From positions 86,649 through 150,648 of the IMG/VR virus record IMGVR_UViG_3300037189_012887: a DNA stretch of 64,000 nucleotides, one strand, 5' to 3'. The notes beneath the pieces are model-generated. The model did not search any database. It was given only the letters and a program-made list of their open reading frames with translations, and had not been told where the DNA came from. Positions 54,480 through 61,964 of the stretch are shown here, piece by piece (the first letter of the stretch is position 1; each line of letters opens with the position of its first letter). Source of the stretch: a virus. Made by a program: the position numbers and the translations under genes.

Positions 54480-55052
54480 GTGTTTGGATTTGTTTACATA
54501 TGGTATGATAAAAAACATACAAGATATTATATTGGTTCTCATAAAGGTCATTTAGATGATGGATATATCTCAAGTTCAACTTGGATGAAAAATGCTTATA
54601 AGAGACGACCATTAGACTTTAGAAGAAAGCTCTTATCAATTATTATGACTAATAAAGAAGATCTTTTACAAGAAGAACAAAAATGGCTTAACTTTATAAA
54701 AGATGATGAGCTTGGAAAGAAATACTATAATCTAAAGAAAAAAGCTGCAGGTGGTTTTTCAAAGTGTGCTATTCAAAAAAGTATAGAATCAAGAAAAGGA
54801 AAATCTTTACCATTAGAATGGAAACAAAATCAAAGTAAAGCATTGAAAGATAAGTCTTGGACAGATAAACGAAGAGAATCTCAAGTTGGATCTTACACAA
54901 AAAGATTGACATATGAACACAATGGTGTTATAATTGGAAATATAGATCAAGCTATCGAGTATTCCGGAAAATCTAGAAAAACTATTGATAGATGGTGCAC
55001 TGAAAATTCTAGTTATTCCAAAAAAGAATGGAGAAAATATTATGAGTCGTGA
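54480..55052 (+). CDS. GIY-YIG homing endonuclease 3 (190 aa), GTG start
   Basis: A 190-residue protein. The nuclease domain (FGFVYIWYDKKHTRYYIGSHKGH, RRPLDFRRK) closely resembles endonucleases 1 and 2. The C-terminus differs: after short NUMOD-like text it ends with NIDQAIEYSGKSRKTIDRWC, a NUMOD1/helix-turn-helix-like DNA-binding part. The reading frame starts at GTG 54480. An ATG two bases earlier (54478) is out of frame and would give only about 25 codons. The DNA is AT-rich. Its 3' end overlaps the MazG-like start by 11 bases. Confidence 0.85.
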   Translation: MFGFVYIWYDKKHTRYYIGSHKGHLDDGYISSSTWMKNAYKRRPLDFRRKLLSIIMTNKEDLLQEEQKWLNFIKDDELGKKYYNLKKKAAGGFSKCAIQKSIESRKGKSLPLEWKQNQSKALKDKSWTDKRRESQVGSYTKRLTYEHNGVIIGNIDQAIEYSGKSRKTIDRWCTENSSYSKKEWRKYYES

Positions 55053-55446
55053 CTGGGCAAAAGATATATGGAGGATGCATAAGCACTATGGAGTACATCC
55101 CGTTATCGATAAGATGGATGATGAGACCCTTGCAAAGTTTCTCGAGTTTCGCATCAATTTTCTTCAAGAAGAACTCGACGAGCTCCGTAGAGCTGAAGGG
55201 GCCGAGGACGTAGTAGACGCCCTCATCGACCTCTGCGTCGTGGCCATCGGTACACTCGACGGCTTCGGCGTCGACTCGCACAGGGCTTGGGACGAGGTAC
55301 TCGATGCCAACATGAAGAAAGAGACAGGAGTCAAGGCGTCTCGCCCTAACCCTCTCGGCCTTCCCGACCTCATCAAGCCAGAAGGCTGGACTGCCCCGTC
55401 CCACGAGGGTAACCATGGTCTCTTTGCACGGGTGAAGTATGACTAG
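55042..55446 (+). CDS. MazG-like nucleotide pyrophosphohydrolase
   Basis: A 134-residue all-alpha NTP pyrophosphatase-like protein. The metal-binding pattern EELDE (43-47) followed by EDVVDALIDL (55-64) is the EExxE...ExxD signature of the MazG/dUTPase-like/HisE fold. ATG 55042 is used; the frame upstream is inside the endonuclease gene. Such enzymes hydrolyse (d)NTPs. In a phage making hydroxymethyl-dCMP, a dCTP pyrophosphatase that clears dCTP would be useful, but the substrate cannot be read from sequence. Confidence 0.8.
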   Translation: MSRDWAKDIWRMHKHYGVHPVIDKMDDETLAKFLEFRINFLQEELDELRRAEGAEDVVDALIDLCVVAIGTLDGFGVDSHRAWDEVLDANMKKETGVKASRPNPLGLPDLIKPEGWTAPSHEGNHGLFARVKYD

Positions 55447-55939
55447 GAGCGAGCAGATCGAACAGCTCGGCGCGCTCGGCGAGGAGGTCGTAAGACGTCT
55501 CTTGGTCGAGAAGCACGTCGTCGAGATGAGCGACTATAAGTACGACGCCGTCAAGGACATGAAGGCCGATGACAAGACCGTAGAGGTAAAGACTCTCGTC
55601 CTGATCAAGAAGTTCGAGTCCTTCTGTCTAGGCAAGAAGCAGTGGAAGAAGTGCGACGAGGTTGACCGTCTTTTCTTCGTTCGAGTACCCGAGAGTGAGA
55701 CCGACCCGATCGTGGTCTATGAGTCCGAGAACCCACGAAGCTTCCGCTCGATGCAGTACAACGGCGACTGGTGCAGAATGTATCCGTTGACAAATATGAA
55801 GATCTATGGTACTATAAACAATAACGAATTATCTAAGCAGATGTGTGACCTCTCACCCTCAAAGTACAAGGGATTTAAGTATGACAGAACGCGAATCGAT
55901 CAAGGTACTGCAGGAATGCATCGACCTGCAGCGTCGTAA
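55439..55939 (+). CDS. Putative PD-(D/E)XK nuclease-like protein (166 aa)
   Basis: A 166-residue protein. An N-terminal helix (EQIEQLGALGEEVVRRLLVEK) leads to a core YDAVKDMKADDKTVEVKTL. Asp36 or Asp40 with Glu49-x-Lys51 fits the D...ExK arrangement of restriction-endonuclease-like folds, with the EVVRRLL helix in the usual place. A role in cutting unmodified or host DNA, or in repair, is possible. Without a structural comparison this is a suggestion. It overlaps the MazG-like gene by 8 bases and the DUF1599 gene by 59. Confidence 0.6.
   Translation: MTRSEQIEQLGALGEEVVRRLLVEKHVVEMSDYKYDAVKDMKADDKTVEVKTLVLIKKFESFCLGKKQWKKCDEVDRLFFVRVPESETDPIVVYESENPRSFRSMQYNGDWCRMYPLTNMKIYGTINNNELSKQMCDLSPSKYKGFKYDRTRIDQGTAGMHRPAAS
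55787..55815 (+). promoter_or_regulatory. Early-type promoter before the DUF1599/hydroxymethylase genes
   Basis: TTGACA (55787-55792) - 17 bases - TACTAT (55810-55815), inside the PD-(D/E)XK-like gene, 66 bases before ATG 55881. Confidence 0.55.
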
Positions 55940-56285
55940 GTCCAACGACTACCAGAACCCACACTCGACTATCAAGCAGGCCGACTACTACCCATCCGGC
56001 TGCGCTACCATCCTCGACGTCATGCAGGCCAAGGTGCTTCGCATGCGCTCGGTCATCGAGGCCATGCAGCACGACCCCAACTACAGCCCTAACTTTGAGT
56101 CGCTCGAAGACTCAGCTAAAGACTTGGCAAACTATGCCTCGTTCTTCGTCGCGTACTCTCGCAGCAAGGTCGACGGCCAAGACCCGTCGCGTGACTTCTT
56201 GAACCGCAAGAAACTTGAAGCCGGTGGCCCGACCGGCGCTCCAGGCTTCGGCGTTAACTACATCAAGACTCCGGGAAACCTCTGA
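55881..56285 (+). CDS. DUF1599 / nucleotide-modification-associated domain 1 protein
   Basis: A 134-residue protein with the Nmad1/DUF1599 pattern: CIDLQRRKSNDYQNP, then ILDVMQAKVLRMRSVIE, then ESLEDSAKDLANYASFFVAY. The family is repeatedly found beside thymidylate-synthase-type genes and DNA base-modification genes in phages, which fits its position one base before gp42. Its activity is not established to my knowledge. ATG 55881 follows AAGGGA with good spacing; the frame upstream lies in the previous gene. Confidence 0.75.
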   Translation: MTERESIKVLQECIDLQRRKSNDYQNPHSTIKQADYYPSGCATILDVMQAKVLRMRSVIEAMQHDPNYSPNFESLEDSAKDLANYASFFVAYSRSKVDGQDPSRDFLNRKKLEAGGPTGAPGFGVNYIKTPGNL

Positions 56286-56947
56286 TGGCTCAGAACTACG
56301 CATTCACAGTCAATACGATTCGTCGCGTGTTCAAGGACATGCTCGCTCGCGAGGACTTCGTCACCGATAAGACCGGCGTAAAGATGCTCGAGATGGTCGG
56401 TGCTCAGTTCAATGCAAACGAGCCAGCTATCTTTGGCGAGCCTAACCAAGACTACATCGAGCGCGAGCTTCAGTGGTATCGCTCGATGTCTCTCAACGTC
56501 AACAGCATTCCTGGCGGCCCTCCAGCTATCTGGAAACAGGTGGCGACTCCCGACGGTATGATCAACTCGAACTACGGCTACCTCATCTGGTCGTATGAGA
56601 ACGAGATGCAGTACGAGAGCGTCTTGACTGAGCTGATGAAGAACCCTAACTCTCGTCGAGCCGTCATGATCTACACTCGTCCCACCATGCACAGGGACTA
56701 CAACACCGATGGCATGTCTGACTTCATCTGCACCAACGCCGTGCAGTACATGATCCGCGATGATAAGTTACAGGTGGTAGTCCAGATGCGGTCCAACGAC
56801 GTAGTCTACGGCTACCGCAACGACTGGGCATGGCAGCGCTACGTGCAGAACATGTTGGCGACCGACCTAGACGTCGGACTCGGTGACATCTTCTGGCAGG
56901 TCGGATCACTCCACGTCTACGAGAGGCACTTTGACCTTGTCAAGTAA
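56285..56947 (+). CDS. gp42: dCMP hydroxymethylase gp42
   Basis: A 220-residue enzyme that aligns closely with T4 gp42 (246). It shares DFVTDKTGVKMLEMVGA, ERELQWY.S.SL, INSNYGYLIWS, SRRAVMIYTRP and GMSDFICTNAVQYMIRD. Cys149 is the catalytic nucleophile. RND with Asp180 corresponds to T4 Asp179, which distinguishes dCMP hydroxymethylase from thymidylate synthase (Asn). It converts dCMP to 5-hydroxymethyl-dCMP with methylene-tetrahydrofolate, so the phage DNA probably contains modified cytosine. It ends shortly after GSLHVYERHFDLV, about 25 residues shorter than T4. Confidence 0.95.
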   Translation: MAQNYAFTVNTIRRVFKDMLAREDFVTDKTGVKMLEMVGAQFNANEPAIFGEPNQDYIERELQWYRSMSLNVNSIPGGPPAIWKQVATPDGMINSNYGYLIWSYENEMQYESVLTELMKNPNSRRAVMIYTRPTMHRDYNTDGMSDFICTNAVQYMIRDDKLQVVVQMRSNDVVYGYRNDWAWQRYVQNMLATDLDVGLGDIFWQVGSLHVYERHFDLVK

Positions 56948-57437
56948 GTCATGGCGATGGACGCAGAACTACCTCAAGCTAGCCCAACACATCTCGACTT
57001 GGTCAAAGGACCCGAGCACCAAGATCGGCGCAGTCGCCGTCGGCGGTCAAGGTCAGATCCTAGCACAGGGGTACAACGGGTTCCCTCGTGGAGTCGACGA
57101 CAGCGAGCGTCGACTCAGCGACAGAGAAGTCAAGTATAAGTTTGTAGTCCACGCTGAACAGAACTGTATCTACAATGCCACACTCAATGGAACTAGTCTC
57201 AACGGCGCAGATCTTTACGTTCATGGTCTTCCTGTATGCTCTGAATGCGCTAAGGGGATCATCCAAGTAGGTATCAAGAACGTCTTTATCTGTCATCCAG
57301 CGGACATCGCACCCATCTGGCAGGACGCATATAAGTTCACCAAGCAGATGTTCAAGGAAGCTGGCGTATCAGCGGTCAGACACGACTTTCACACCGGAGA
57401 GATCATCGATGTCGTCAGTAAGCCAGAAGCGTGGTAA
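56937..57437 (+). CDS. dCMP deaminase
   Basis: A ~166-residue zinc deaminase. The motifs are HAEQN (zinc-binding His and catalytic Glu) and PVCSECAKGIIQVGI (two Cys ligands), with STKIGAVAV near the start, as in ComEB/T4 cd enzymes. It converts dCMP to dUMP for dTTP synthesis and competes with gp42 for dCMP. No in-frame ATG exists before the conserved SWRWTQNYLKLAQHIS. TTG 56937, ten bases after GAGAGG, is the best start; TTG 56931 and GTG 56883 are alternatives. It overlaps gp42 by about 11 bases. Confidence 0.88.
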   Translation: MSSKSWRWTQNYLKLAQHISTWSKDPSTKIGAVAVGGQGQILAQGYNGFPRGVDDSERRLSDREVKYKFVVHAEQNCIYNATLNGTSLNGADLYVHGLPVCSECAKGIIQVGIKNVFICHPADIAPIWQDAYKFTKQMFKEAGVSAVRHDFHTGEIIDVVSKPEAW

Positions 57438-57795
57438 GGTACTCATCGTAGGTATCAACCCTTCCAGCTCCACTAAAGTAAAGCCCTGCATCACTCTCAA
57501 GCGACTCTACGGCTGGGCAGACTATCTCGGTCTTAAGCACTTCTCGTTCGTCAACTGCATCGGTCGTCCGGGCAGCTACTCGTTCAAAGACGTCGAGTTC
57601 GACATGCTCAGTGAGTGTGCAGCTGGCTACGATCGGGTACTCGCCCTCGGTGGCTTTCCATCCAAGGCTCTCAAGAAGCTCGGCATCGAGCACTTCACTT
57701 TACCCCATCCTTCAGGTCTAAATAGGAAGCTGAACGATAGAGAGTATGAACTGAGTGTCTTGAAGGAGTGCAGTGACTATGTTTTCCAAGGGTAG
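57409..57795 (+). CDS. Uracil-DNA glycosylase-superfamily-like protein (128 aa)
   Basis: A 128-residue protein with the two end motifs of the UDG fold: VLIVGINPSSS near the N-terminus and LPHPSGLNRKLND near residue 108. Between them is a short GGFPSKALKKLG region. It is shorter than known glycosylases, and the usual catalytic Asp/Asn of motif A is Asn in GINPS. It may act on or bind unusual bases, in keeping with the modification genes around it. It overlaps the deaminase gene by 29 bases and the epimerase gene by 17. Confidence 0.6.
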   Translation: MSSVSQKRGKVLIVGINPSSSTKVKPCITLKRLYGWADYLGLKHFSFVNCIGRPGSYSFKDVEFDMLSECAAGYDRVLALGGFPSKALKKLGIEHFTLPHPSGLNRKLNDREYELSVLKECSDYVFQG

Positions 57796-58663
57796 AGTTC
57801 TCGTAACTGGATGTACAGGCTACATCGGTTCCCATACCGTGAAGGCTCTGAAGCGAGAGGGCTTTGAGGTCCACGGGATCGACTTAGACCGTAGGTCACC
57901 AAACAACGTCCGCAAGTACGTCGACAAGCTCATGTTCGGTGACGTCTACGACTTCACGTGGGCATACAGATACGACGCGGTAGTACACCTGGCAGCCTTC
58001 ATCTCGGTAGAGGAGTCGGTCAACAAGCCACTCGACTACTTCTATAACAACACTATAGGTACTCAGTGGCAGCTGCACTTCAACGGCACGAACGGCTGTG
58101 AGAACTTCGTCTTCGCTTCTACAGCCGCTGCCTTCGACCCAGTGTCTCCCTATGCTCAGTCCAAGCTCATGGCCGAGAGCCTAGTGAAGAACATGGCAAA
58201 GAACTACACTATCTTGCGGTTCTTCAATGTGGCCGGAAACGACGGCGAGTTCAGACAGACCGGCAACGCGACACACCTCATCCGCATAGCAGCCGAGACA
58301 GCGGCCGGCAAGAGACCGTTCATGAACCTGTACGGCACCGACTGGGATACTCCAGACGGAACCTGCGTACGGGACTATATCCATGTGATGGATCTAGTTG
58401 ACGCAATTGTGAAATCGGTATATAATCCTAAGAATACTCCGTATGAGTGCATCGGCAGCGGCTCCGGCTACAGCTGTCGAGAGGTCATAGACACCATGAA
58501 GCGTGTCAGCGGTAGAGACTTTATAGTGAACGACGCGCCTAGACGTGCTGGTGATCCAGCGATCATCTCGATCCCTGTTGGACAGAAGAAGTCAGGCTAT
58601 ATAGATTGCAAGAGGACACTTGAGGACATGTGTCTCAGCGCTTATAATATGGAGCTAAAATGA
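57779..58663 (+). CDS. galE: GalE-type UDP-sugar 4-epimerase
   Basis: A 294-residue NAD-dependent SDR epimerase. It has the NAD-binding VTGCTGYIGSHTVKAL (~10-23), FASTAAAF with the catalytic Thr/Ser, YAQSK with the catalytic Tyr/Lys, FNVAGND, and RDYIHVMDLVDAI. Cellular GalE has ~338 residues; loops are shortened here. It most likely interconverts UDP-glucose and UDP-galactose. ATG 57779 is preferred to GTG 57773. Its place before a glycosyltransferase and UDP-galactopyranose mutase suggests that it supplies UDP-galactose to them. Confidence 0.85.
   Translation: MFSKGRVLVTGCTGYIGSHTVKALKREGFEVHGIDLDRRSPNNVRKYVDKLMFGDVYDFTWAYRYDAVVHLAAFISVEESVNKPLDYFYNNTIGTQWQLHFNGTNGCENFVFASTAAAFDPVSPYAQSKLMAESLVKNMAKNYTILRFFNVAGNDGEFRQTGNATHLIRIAAETAAGKRPFMNLYGTDWDTPDGTCVRDYIHVMDLVDAIVKSVYNPKNTPYECIGSGSGYSCREVIDTMKRVSGRDFIVNDAPRRAGDPAIISIPVGQKKSGYIDCKRTLEDMCLSAYNMELK
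58398..58426 (+). promoter_or_regulatory. Near-consensus early promoter inside galE
   Basis: TTGACG (58398-58403) - 17 bases - TATAAT (58421-58426), within the galE coding sequence, ~235 bases before the glycosyltransferase gene. Confidence 0.7.
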
Positions 58664-59769
58664 AGAAGATTCTAATCACGGGAATGAACGCAGCTCAGTG
58701 CAAGAAAGACTACTTCTTGGTACAAGAACTTCAGGTAGTCCCATCACACTACTCACTCATCCGCTGTCTCGAAGACATGGGATACGAGGTAGAGCAGAGG
58801 GCCGTGGACCTCGGTGAGAACCTCGACCACTACGACGACGTCATCGTCTACATCCACAGTATTCAGTCGTTCTGTCAACGTCTGTACGGTGGTCTCTATG
58901 CCATCTCACAGCGTCCCAACTGCATCATCGCGTTCGACGACTGGCAAGTAGACCAGATCTACTCGAGCTTTGGTCAGTACCTCAAGGACCTCGAGAACGT
59001 CGACAACGGCAAGGCCTTTCGTGAGTACCTGCTTGAGTTGTATCAGGGTGCAGAAGACAAGGAGACCATCTCCTCTTATGCCAGCGAGTACATCGACGCG
59101 GTTCATACTGTCTTGTCAAAAAACAACCGTCTGCTCGTCTCGGCGTTCGACCGAGGCGACCTAGACCGACTCGACCTCGGCTGGGACAAGAGTCGAGTGT
59201 TCCGCTTCAACCCCAACCCATACCACCTCAACCGCACACCCGAAAACAACTACGGTGAGCATGCTTCCATCATGAGCTTCGCCGACAACGACGTGAATCC
59301 CGCGAGCAAGATCCGAGCATGGAACTTCGCCTCGCTGGTACAGAAGAAGACTCGCAAGTGGCTTACTCAGCAGAACGACGGGAGCTGGAGCTGGGAGATC
59401 AACTTCTACGGAGCTCGTCGAGGAGAAGAAGTCAAGCAGACTCGTCTCACTGAGCCCGACATGTGCCGCATCTACAACTCACAGTGGGGTTGCCTGATGC
59501 CTGGATACTTCCACTCCGGTTCTGGCTGGTGGCGCGCTCGCCCGCTTCAGGTAGCAGACGCGGGCTCGATCTTGATCTGCGACGACAAGGAAGGTGCTGT
59601 CTACGGCGAAGCCTATGTCGGACTTAGGACCAAGGACGTCGAGCAGATGTCGCTTGATGAGCTCATCAAGACTGCACGACTCCAGAAAGAGTGTCTGTAT
59701 GATAACCACCCACTCGACAAGGCAGTCGAGCGGGCAGAGCTCAGCGCGATCTTGGAGGCGTCTAAGTGA
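58660..59769 (+). CDS. GT-B-type glycosyltransferase, possible hmC-DNA glycosyltransferase
   Basis: A 369-residue protein; T4 beta-glucosyltransferase has 351. It has a Rossmann-like start (KKILITGMNAAQ...VPSHYSLIRCLEDMGYEVEQ) and DDVIVYIHSIQSF, like BGT's YDRLIVVNSSINFF. AFDDWQ with Asp93/94 lies near the position of BGT Asp100. The C-terminal WWRARPLQVADAGSILICDD (290-309) resembles BGT LRVWETMASDAVMLIDEE, the nucleotide-sugar site. The similarity is by eye and remote. Overlaps of four bases with galE and with the mutase gene argue for one pathway. Transfer to hydroxymethylcytosine is inferred from gp42. Confidence 0.7.
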   Translation: MKKILITGMNAAQCKKDYFLVQELQVVPSHYSLIRCLEDMGYEVEQRAVDLGENLDHYDDVIVYIHSIQSFCQRLYGGLYAISQRPNCIIAFDDWQVDQIYSSFGQYLKDLENVDNGKAFREYLLELYQGAEDKETISSYASEYIDAVHTVLSKNNRLLVSAFDRGDLDRLDLGWDKSRVFRFNPNPYHLNRTPENNYGEHASIMSFADNDVNPASKIRAWNFASLVQKKTRKWLTQQNDGSWSWEINFYGARRGEEVKQTRLTEPDMCRIYNSQWGCLMPGYFHSGSGWWRARPLQVADAGSILICDDKEGAVYGEAYVGLRTKDVEQMSLDELIKTARLQKECLYDNHPLDKAVERAELSAILEASK

Positions 59770-60764
59770 AGTACCTAGTAGTAGGAGCAGGACTCTCGGG
59801 ACTCACCATCGCCCGTGAGCTAGCAGAGGCTGGTCACGACATCACGGTGATCGACAAGCGCCACCACGTAGCCGGCAACGCGTACGACTACACCGGTCAG
59901 CACGGGATTCGCGTCCACGAGTACGGCCCTCACCTCTTCCATACCAACAACGAGACCGTGTTCAACTACCTGAGTCGCTTCACCGAGTGGCTGCCATACG
60001 AGCACAAGGTCAAGGCCCTGCTCAAGAGCGGTGAGTTCGTCGACTTCCCTCCCAATAGACTCACCAAGGAGATCGTCGGACCTGAGAACGTCATCGACAC
60101 CTTCTATCGTCCCTATACGAAGAAGATGTGGGGCAAGACGATCGAGGAGCTGAACCCCGAGATCCTCAATCGAGTTCCAGGACGCGATGACGACGAGGAC
60201 AGGTACTTTCCTAATGATAAGTATCAGTTCTTGCCTAAAGACGGCTATACCCAGATGGCCAATAACATGCTCGATCATCCCAATATACGTCTCCGTCTTC
60301 GTACTCACTTCTTGAAGAGAATGCAGGAAGACTACGACCACGTATTCAACAGTCAGCCGATCGACGAGTACTTTGACTTCATGCTCGGTCACCTCGACTA
60401 CCGTTCTATCAAGTTCCACACCAAAGTAGTCGAGGTACCTCGAGCGTTTCCAGTGACCACTGTTAACTTCACACACGACGGACCATATACTAGGATCACC
60501 GAGTGGAAGAACCTTCCTGGACACGGCGACAACCCATACGCTACAGTCTTGACTGCAGAAGAGCCCTGCGACTACAAACATAATAAGTTCGAGCGCTACT
60601 ATCCAGTAAACGATGACATAAATAAAGAACGATATGAGTCATACAAGAAGATGAGCTCATTGAACCCGAAGATCACCTTCATCGGCCGCTGTGGCATGTA
60701 CGTCTACATAAATATGGATCAAGCGGTCAACTCAGCACTCCGAATTGCAATGGATTATAAGTGA
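59766..60764 (+). CDS. glf: UDP-galactopyranose mutase
   Basis: A 332-residue FAD enzyme; bacterial Glf has ~370. It has the FAD motif GAGLSG (7-12) with VIDKRHHVAGNAYDY, EYGPHLFHTNN, DFPPN, YRPYTKKMWGKTIEEL, RYFPNDKYQFLPKDGYTQM, RITEWK, and the C-terminal FIGRCGMYVYINMDQAVNSAL. All main signature regions are present, so it is probably active in converting UDP-galactopyranose to UDP-galactofuranose. It lies between a glycosyltransferase gene and a cytosine methyltransferase-like gene. In bacteria the product goes to surface glycans; here the DNA-modification context suggests another acceptor. Confidence 0.93.
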   Translation: MKYLVVGAGLSGLTIARELAEAGHDITVIDKRHHVAGNAYDYTGQHGIRVHEYGPHLFHTNNETVFNYLSRFTEWLPYEHKVKALLKSGEFVDFPPNRLTKEIVGPENVIDTFYRPYTKKMWGKTIEELNPEILNRVPGRDDDEDRYFPNDKYQFLPKDGYTQMANNMLDHPNIRLRLRTHFLKRMQEDYDHVFNSQPIDEYFDFMLGHLDYRSIKFHTKVVEVPRAFPVTTVNFTHDGPYTRITEWKNLPGHGDNPYATVLTAEEPCDYKHNKFERYYPVNDDINKERYESYKKMSSLNPKITFIGRCGMYVYINMDQAVNSALRIAMDYK

Positions 60765-61964
60765 ATGGATATTAAGCACGCGACCATTGTGCCGCTCATC
60801 GGCGGCGAGACACTAGGTCAAGAGCAGGCCTTTGGTAGTCGACCAGACTACCTCATGTCCTACGAGGCCTTCTGGGCCAACGACAAGCACATCGTGAACC
60901 ACTACGACAACGAGGTTCCGTATTTAGTGCTTGACAAGAATATGAAACCGAGTTATAATGTAGATGTGGTCGGCTCTGTCTGTCCATGCGCCGGCCTGTC
61001 TCAGCTGTCTCATGGGTACGGCGACCACAATCAGAATAACAAGTGGATGATCGACACTACTCGATACGTCCTCGAAGACCTTCAGCCTAAGGTACTGTGG
61101 GGAGAGAACGCTCCTGGATTTGCTGGTAAGATCGGTGACAACATCCGCAACCAGCTTCGTCAGATCGGTAAGGACAACGGCTACACGATGTCGGTCTATC
61201 GTACCAAGACTCTGCTCCATGGAGGACCTCAGGTACGTAACCGCTCGTTCTACTTCTTCTGGAAGAGTGACAAGACCCCGATGTTCTCGTACTTCAACCG
61301 CCCACACTCAAAGATCGAGGACGTCATCCTCGGCGCCAAGGGCAACACGCAGCGCGACGTCATCAACAAGAAGACGCCTACCGACGACCCATACTATCGC
61401 TACGTACTCGAGAAGATCCACGGGGGCATCAGCCACCGTCAGTTCTTCGACACCATGGACTCTATGAAGGTGCGTGAGAACGACACTCAGGCGTACATCG
61501 AGCGCCACGGCGATACCTACATGCAGGTAGCTGAGTGGATGTTAGCCAACGGCTTTCCTAAAGAGGCTGAGAAGTGCAAGTACAAGCACGACAAGCTCGC
61601 CGCTGGAGGGTCGATCATGCGTCGTGGGACGATCATACCTAAGGACTACATCGGCGCCTTCGTAGGCCACTATCCGACTAACCTGACACATCCCTACGAG
61701 GATCGCTATATAAACTATCGTGAGGCCATGACGATCATGGGCTTGCCAGACAACTTCGAGCTTCTCGACCCCACCAAGAGCGCAAACCATATCTGTCAGA
61801 ACGTTCCAGTACAGACGGCTGCAGACATGGCCGGTGAGATCAAGAAGTGGCTCCATGGGGAGCTCGAGGAGGTAGATACCGACTACCTATATCAGAACAA
61901 CCTGTCAAGGACATATGAGATTGAAGCAAAGAGTGGAGGAGACATTTCGCAATGGGTAATGTGA
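60765..61964 (+). CDS. C5-cytosine DNA methyltransferase-family protein
   Basis: A 399-residue protein with C5-MTase motifs in order: motif IV VGSVCPCAGLS (catalytic Cys75), motif VI ENAPGF (114-119), motif VIII QVRNRSF (156-162), and motifs IX/X REAMTIMGLPDNF then NHICQNVPVQTAADMAGEI. The SAM motif I is degenerate (VPLIGGETLG instead of DLFAGIGG). The target-recognition region includes AYIERHGDTY. It may methylate specific sites in phage or host DNA, or use a changed cofactor or substrate. It starts directly after the mutase stop. Confidence 0.85.
   Translation: MDIKHATIVPLIGGETLGQEQAFGSRPDYLMSYEAFWANDKHIVNHYDNEVPYLVLDKNMKPSYNVDVVGSVCPCAGLSQLSHGYGDHNQNNKWMIDTTRYVLEDLQPKVLWGENAPGFAGKIGDNIRNQLRQIGKDNGYTMSVYRTKTLLHGGPQVRNRSFYFFWKSDKTPMFSYFNRPHSKIEDVILGAKGNTQRDVINKKTPTDDPYYRYVLEKIHGGISHRQFFDTMDSMKVRENDTQAYIERHGDTYMQVAEWMLANGFPKEAEKCKYKHDKLAAGGSIMRRGTIIPKDYIGAFVGHYPTNLTHPYEDRYINYREAMTIMGLPDNFELLDPTKSANHICQNVPVQTAADMAGEIKKWLHGELEEVDTDYLYQNNLSRTYEIEAKSGGDISQWVM
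60931..60959 (+). promoter_or_regulatory. Consensus early promoter inside the C5-methyltransferase gene
   Basis: A perfect TTGACA-N17-TATAAT (60931-60936, 60954-60959) within coding sequence. Confidence 0.75.
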
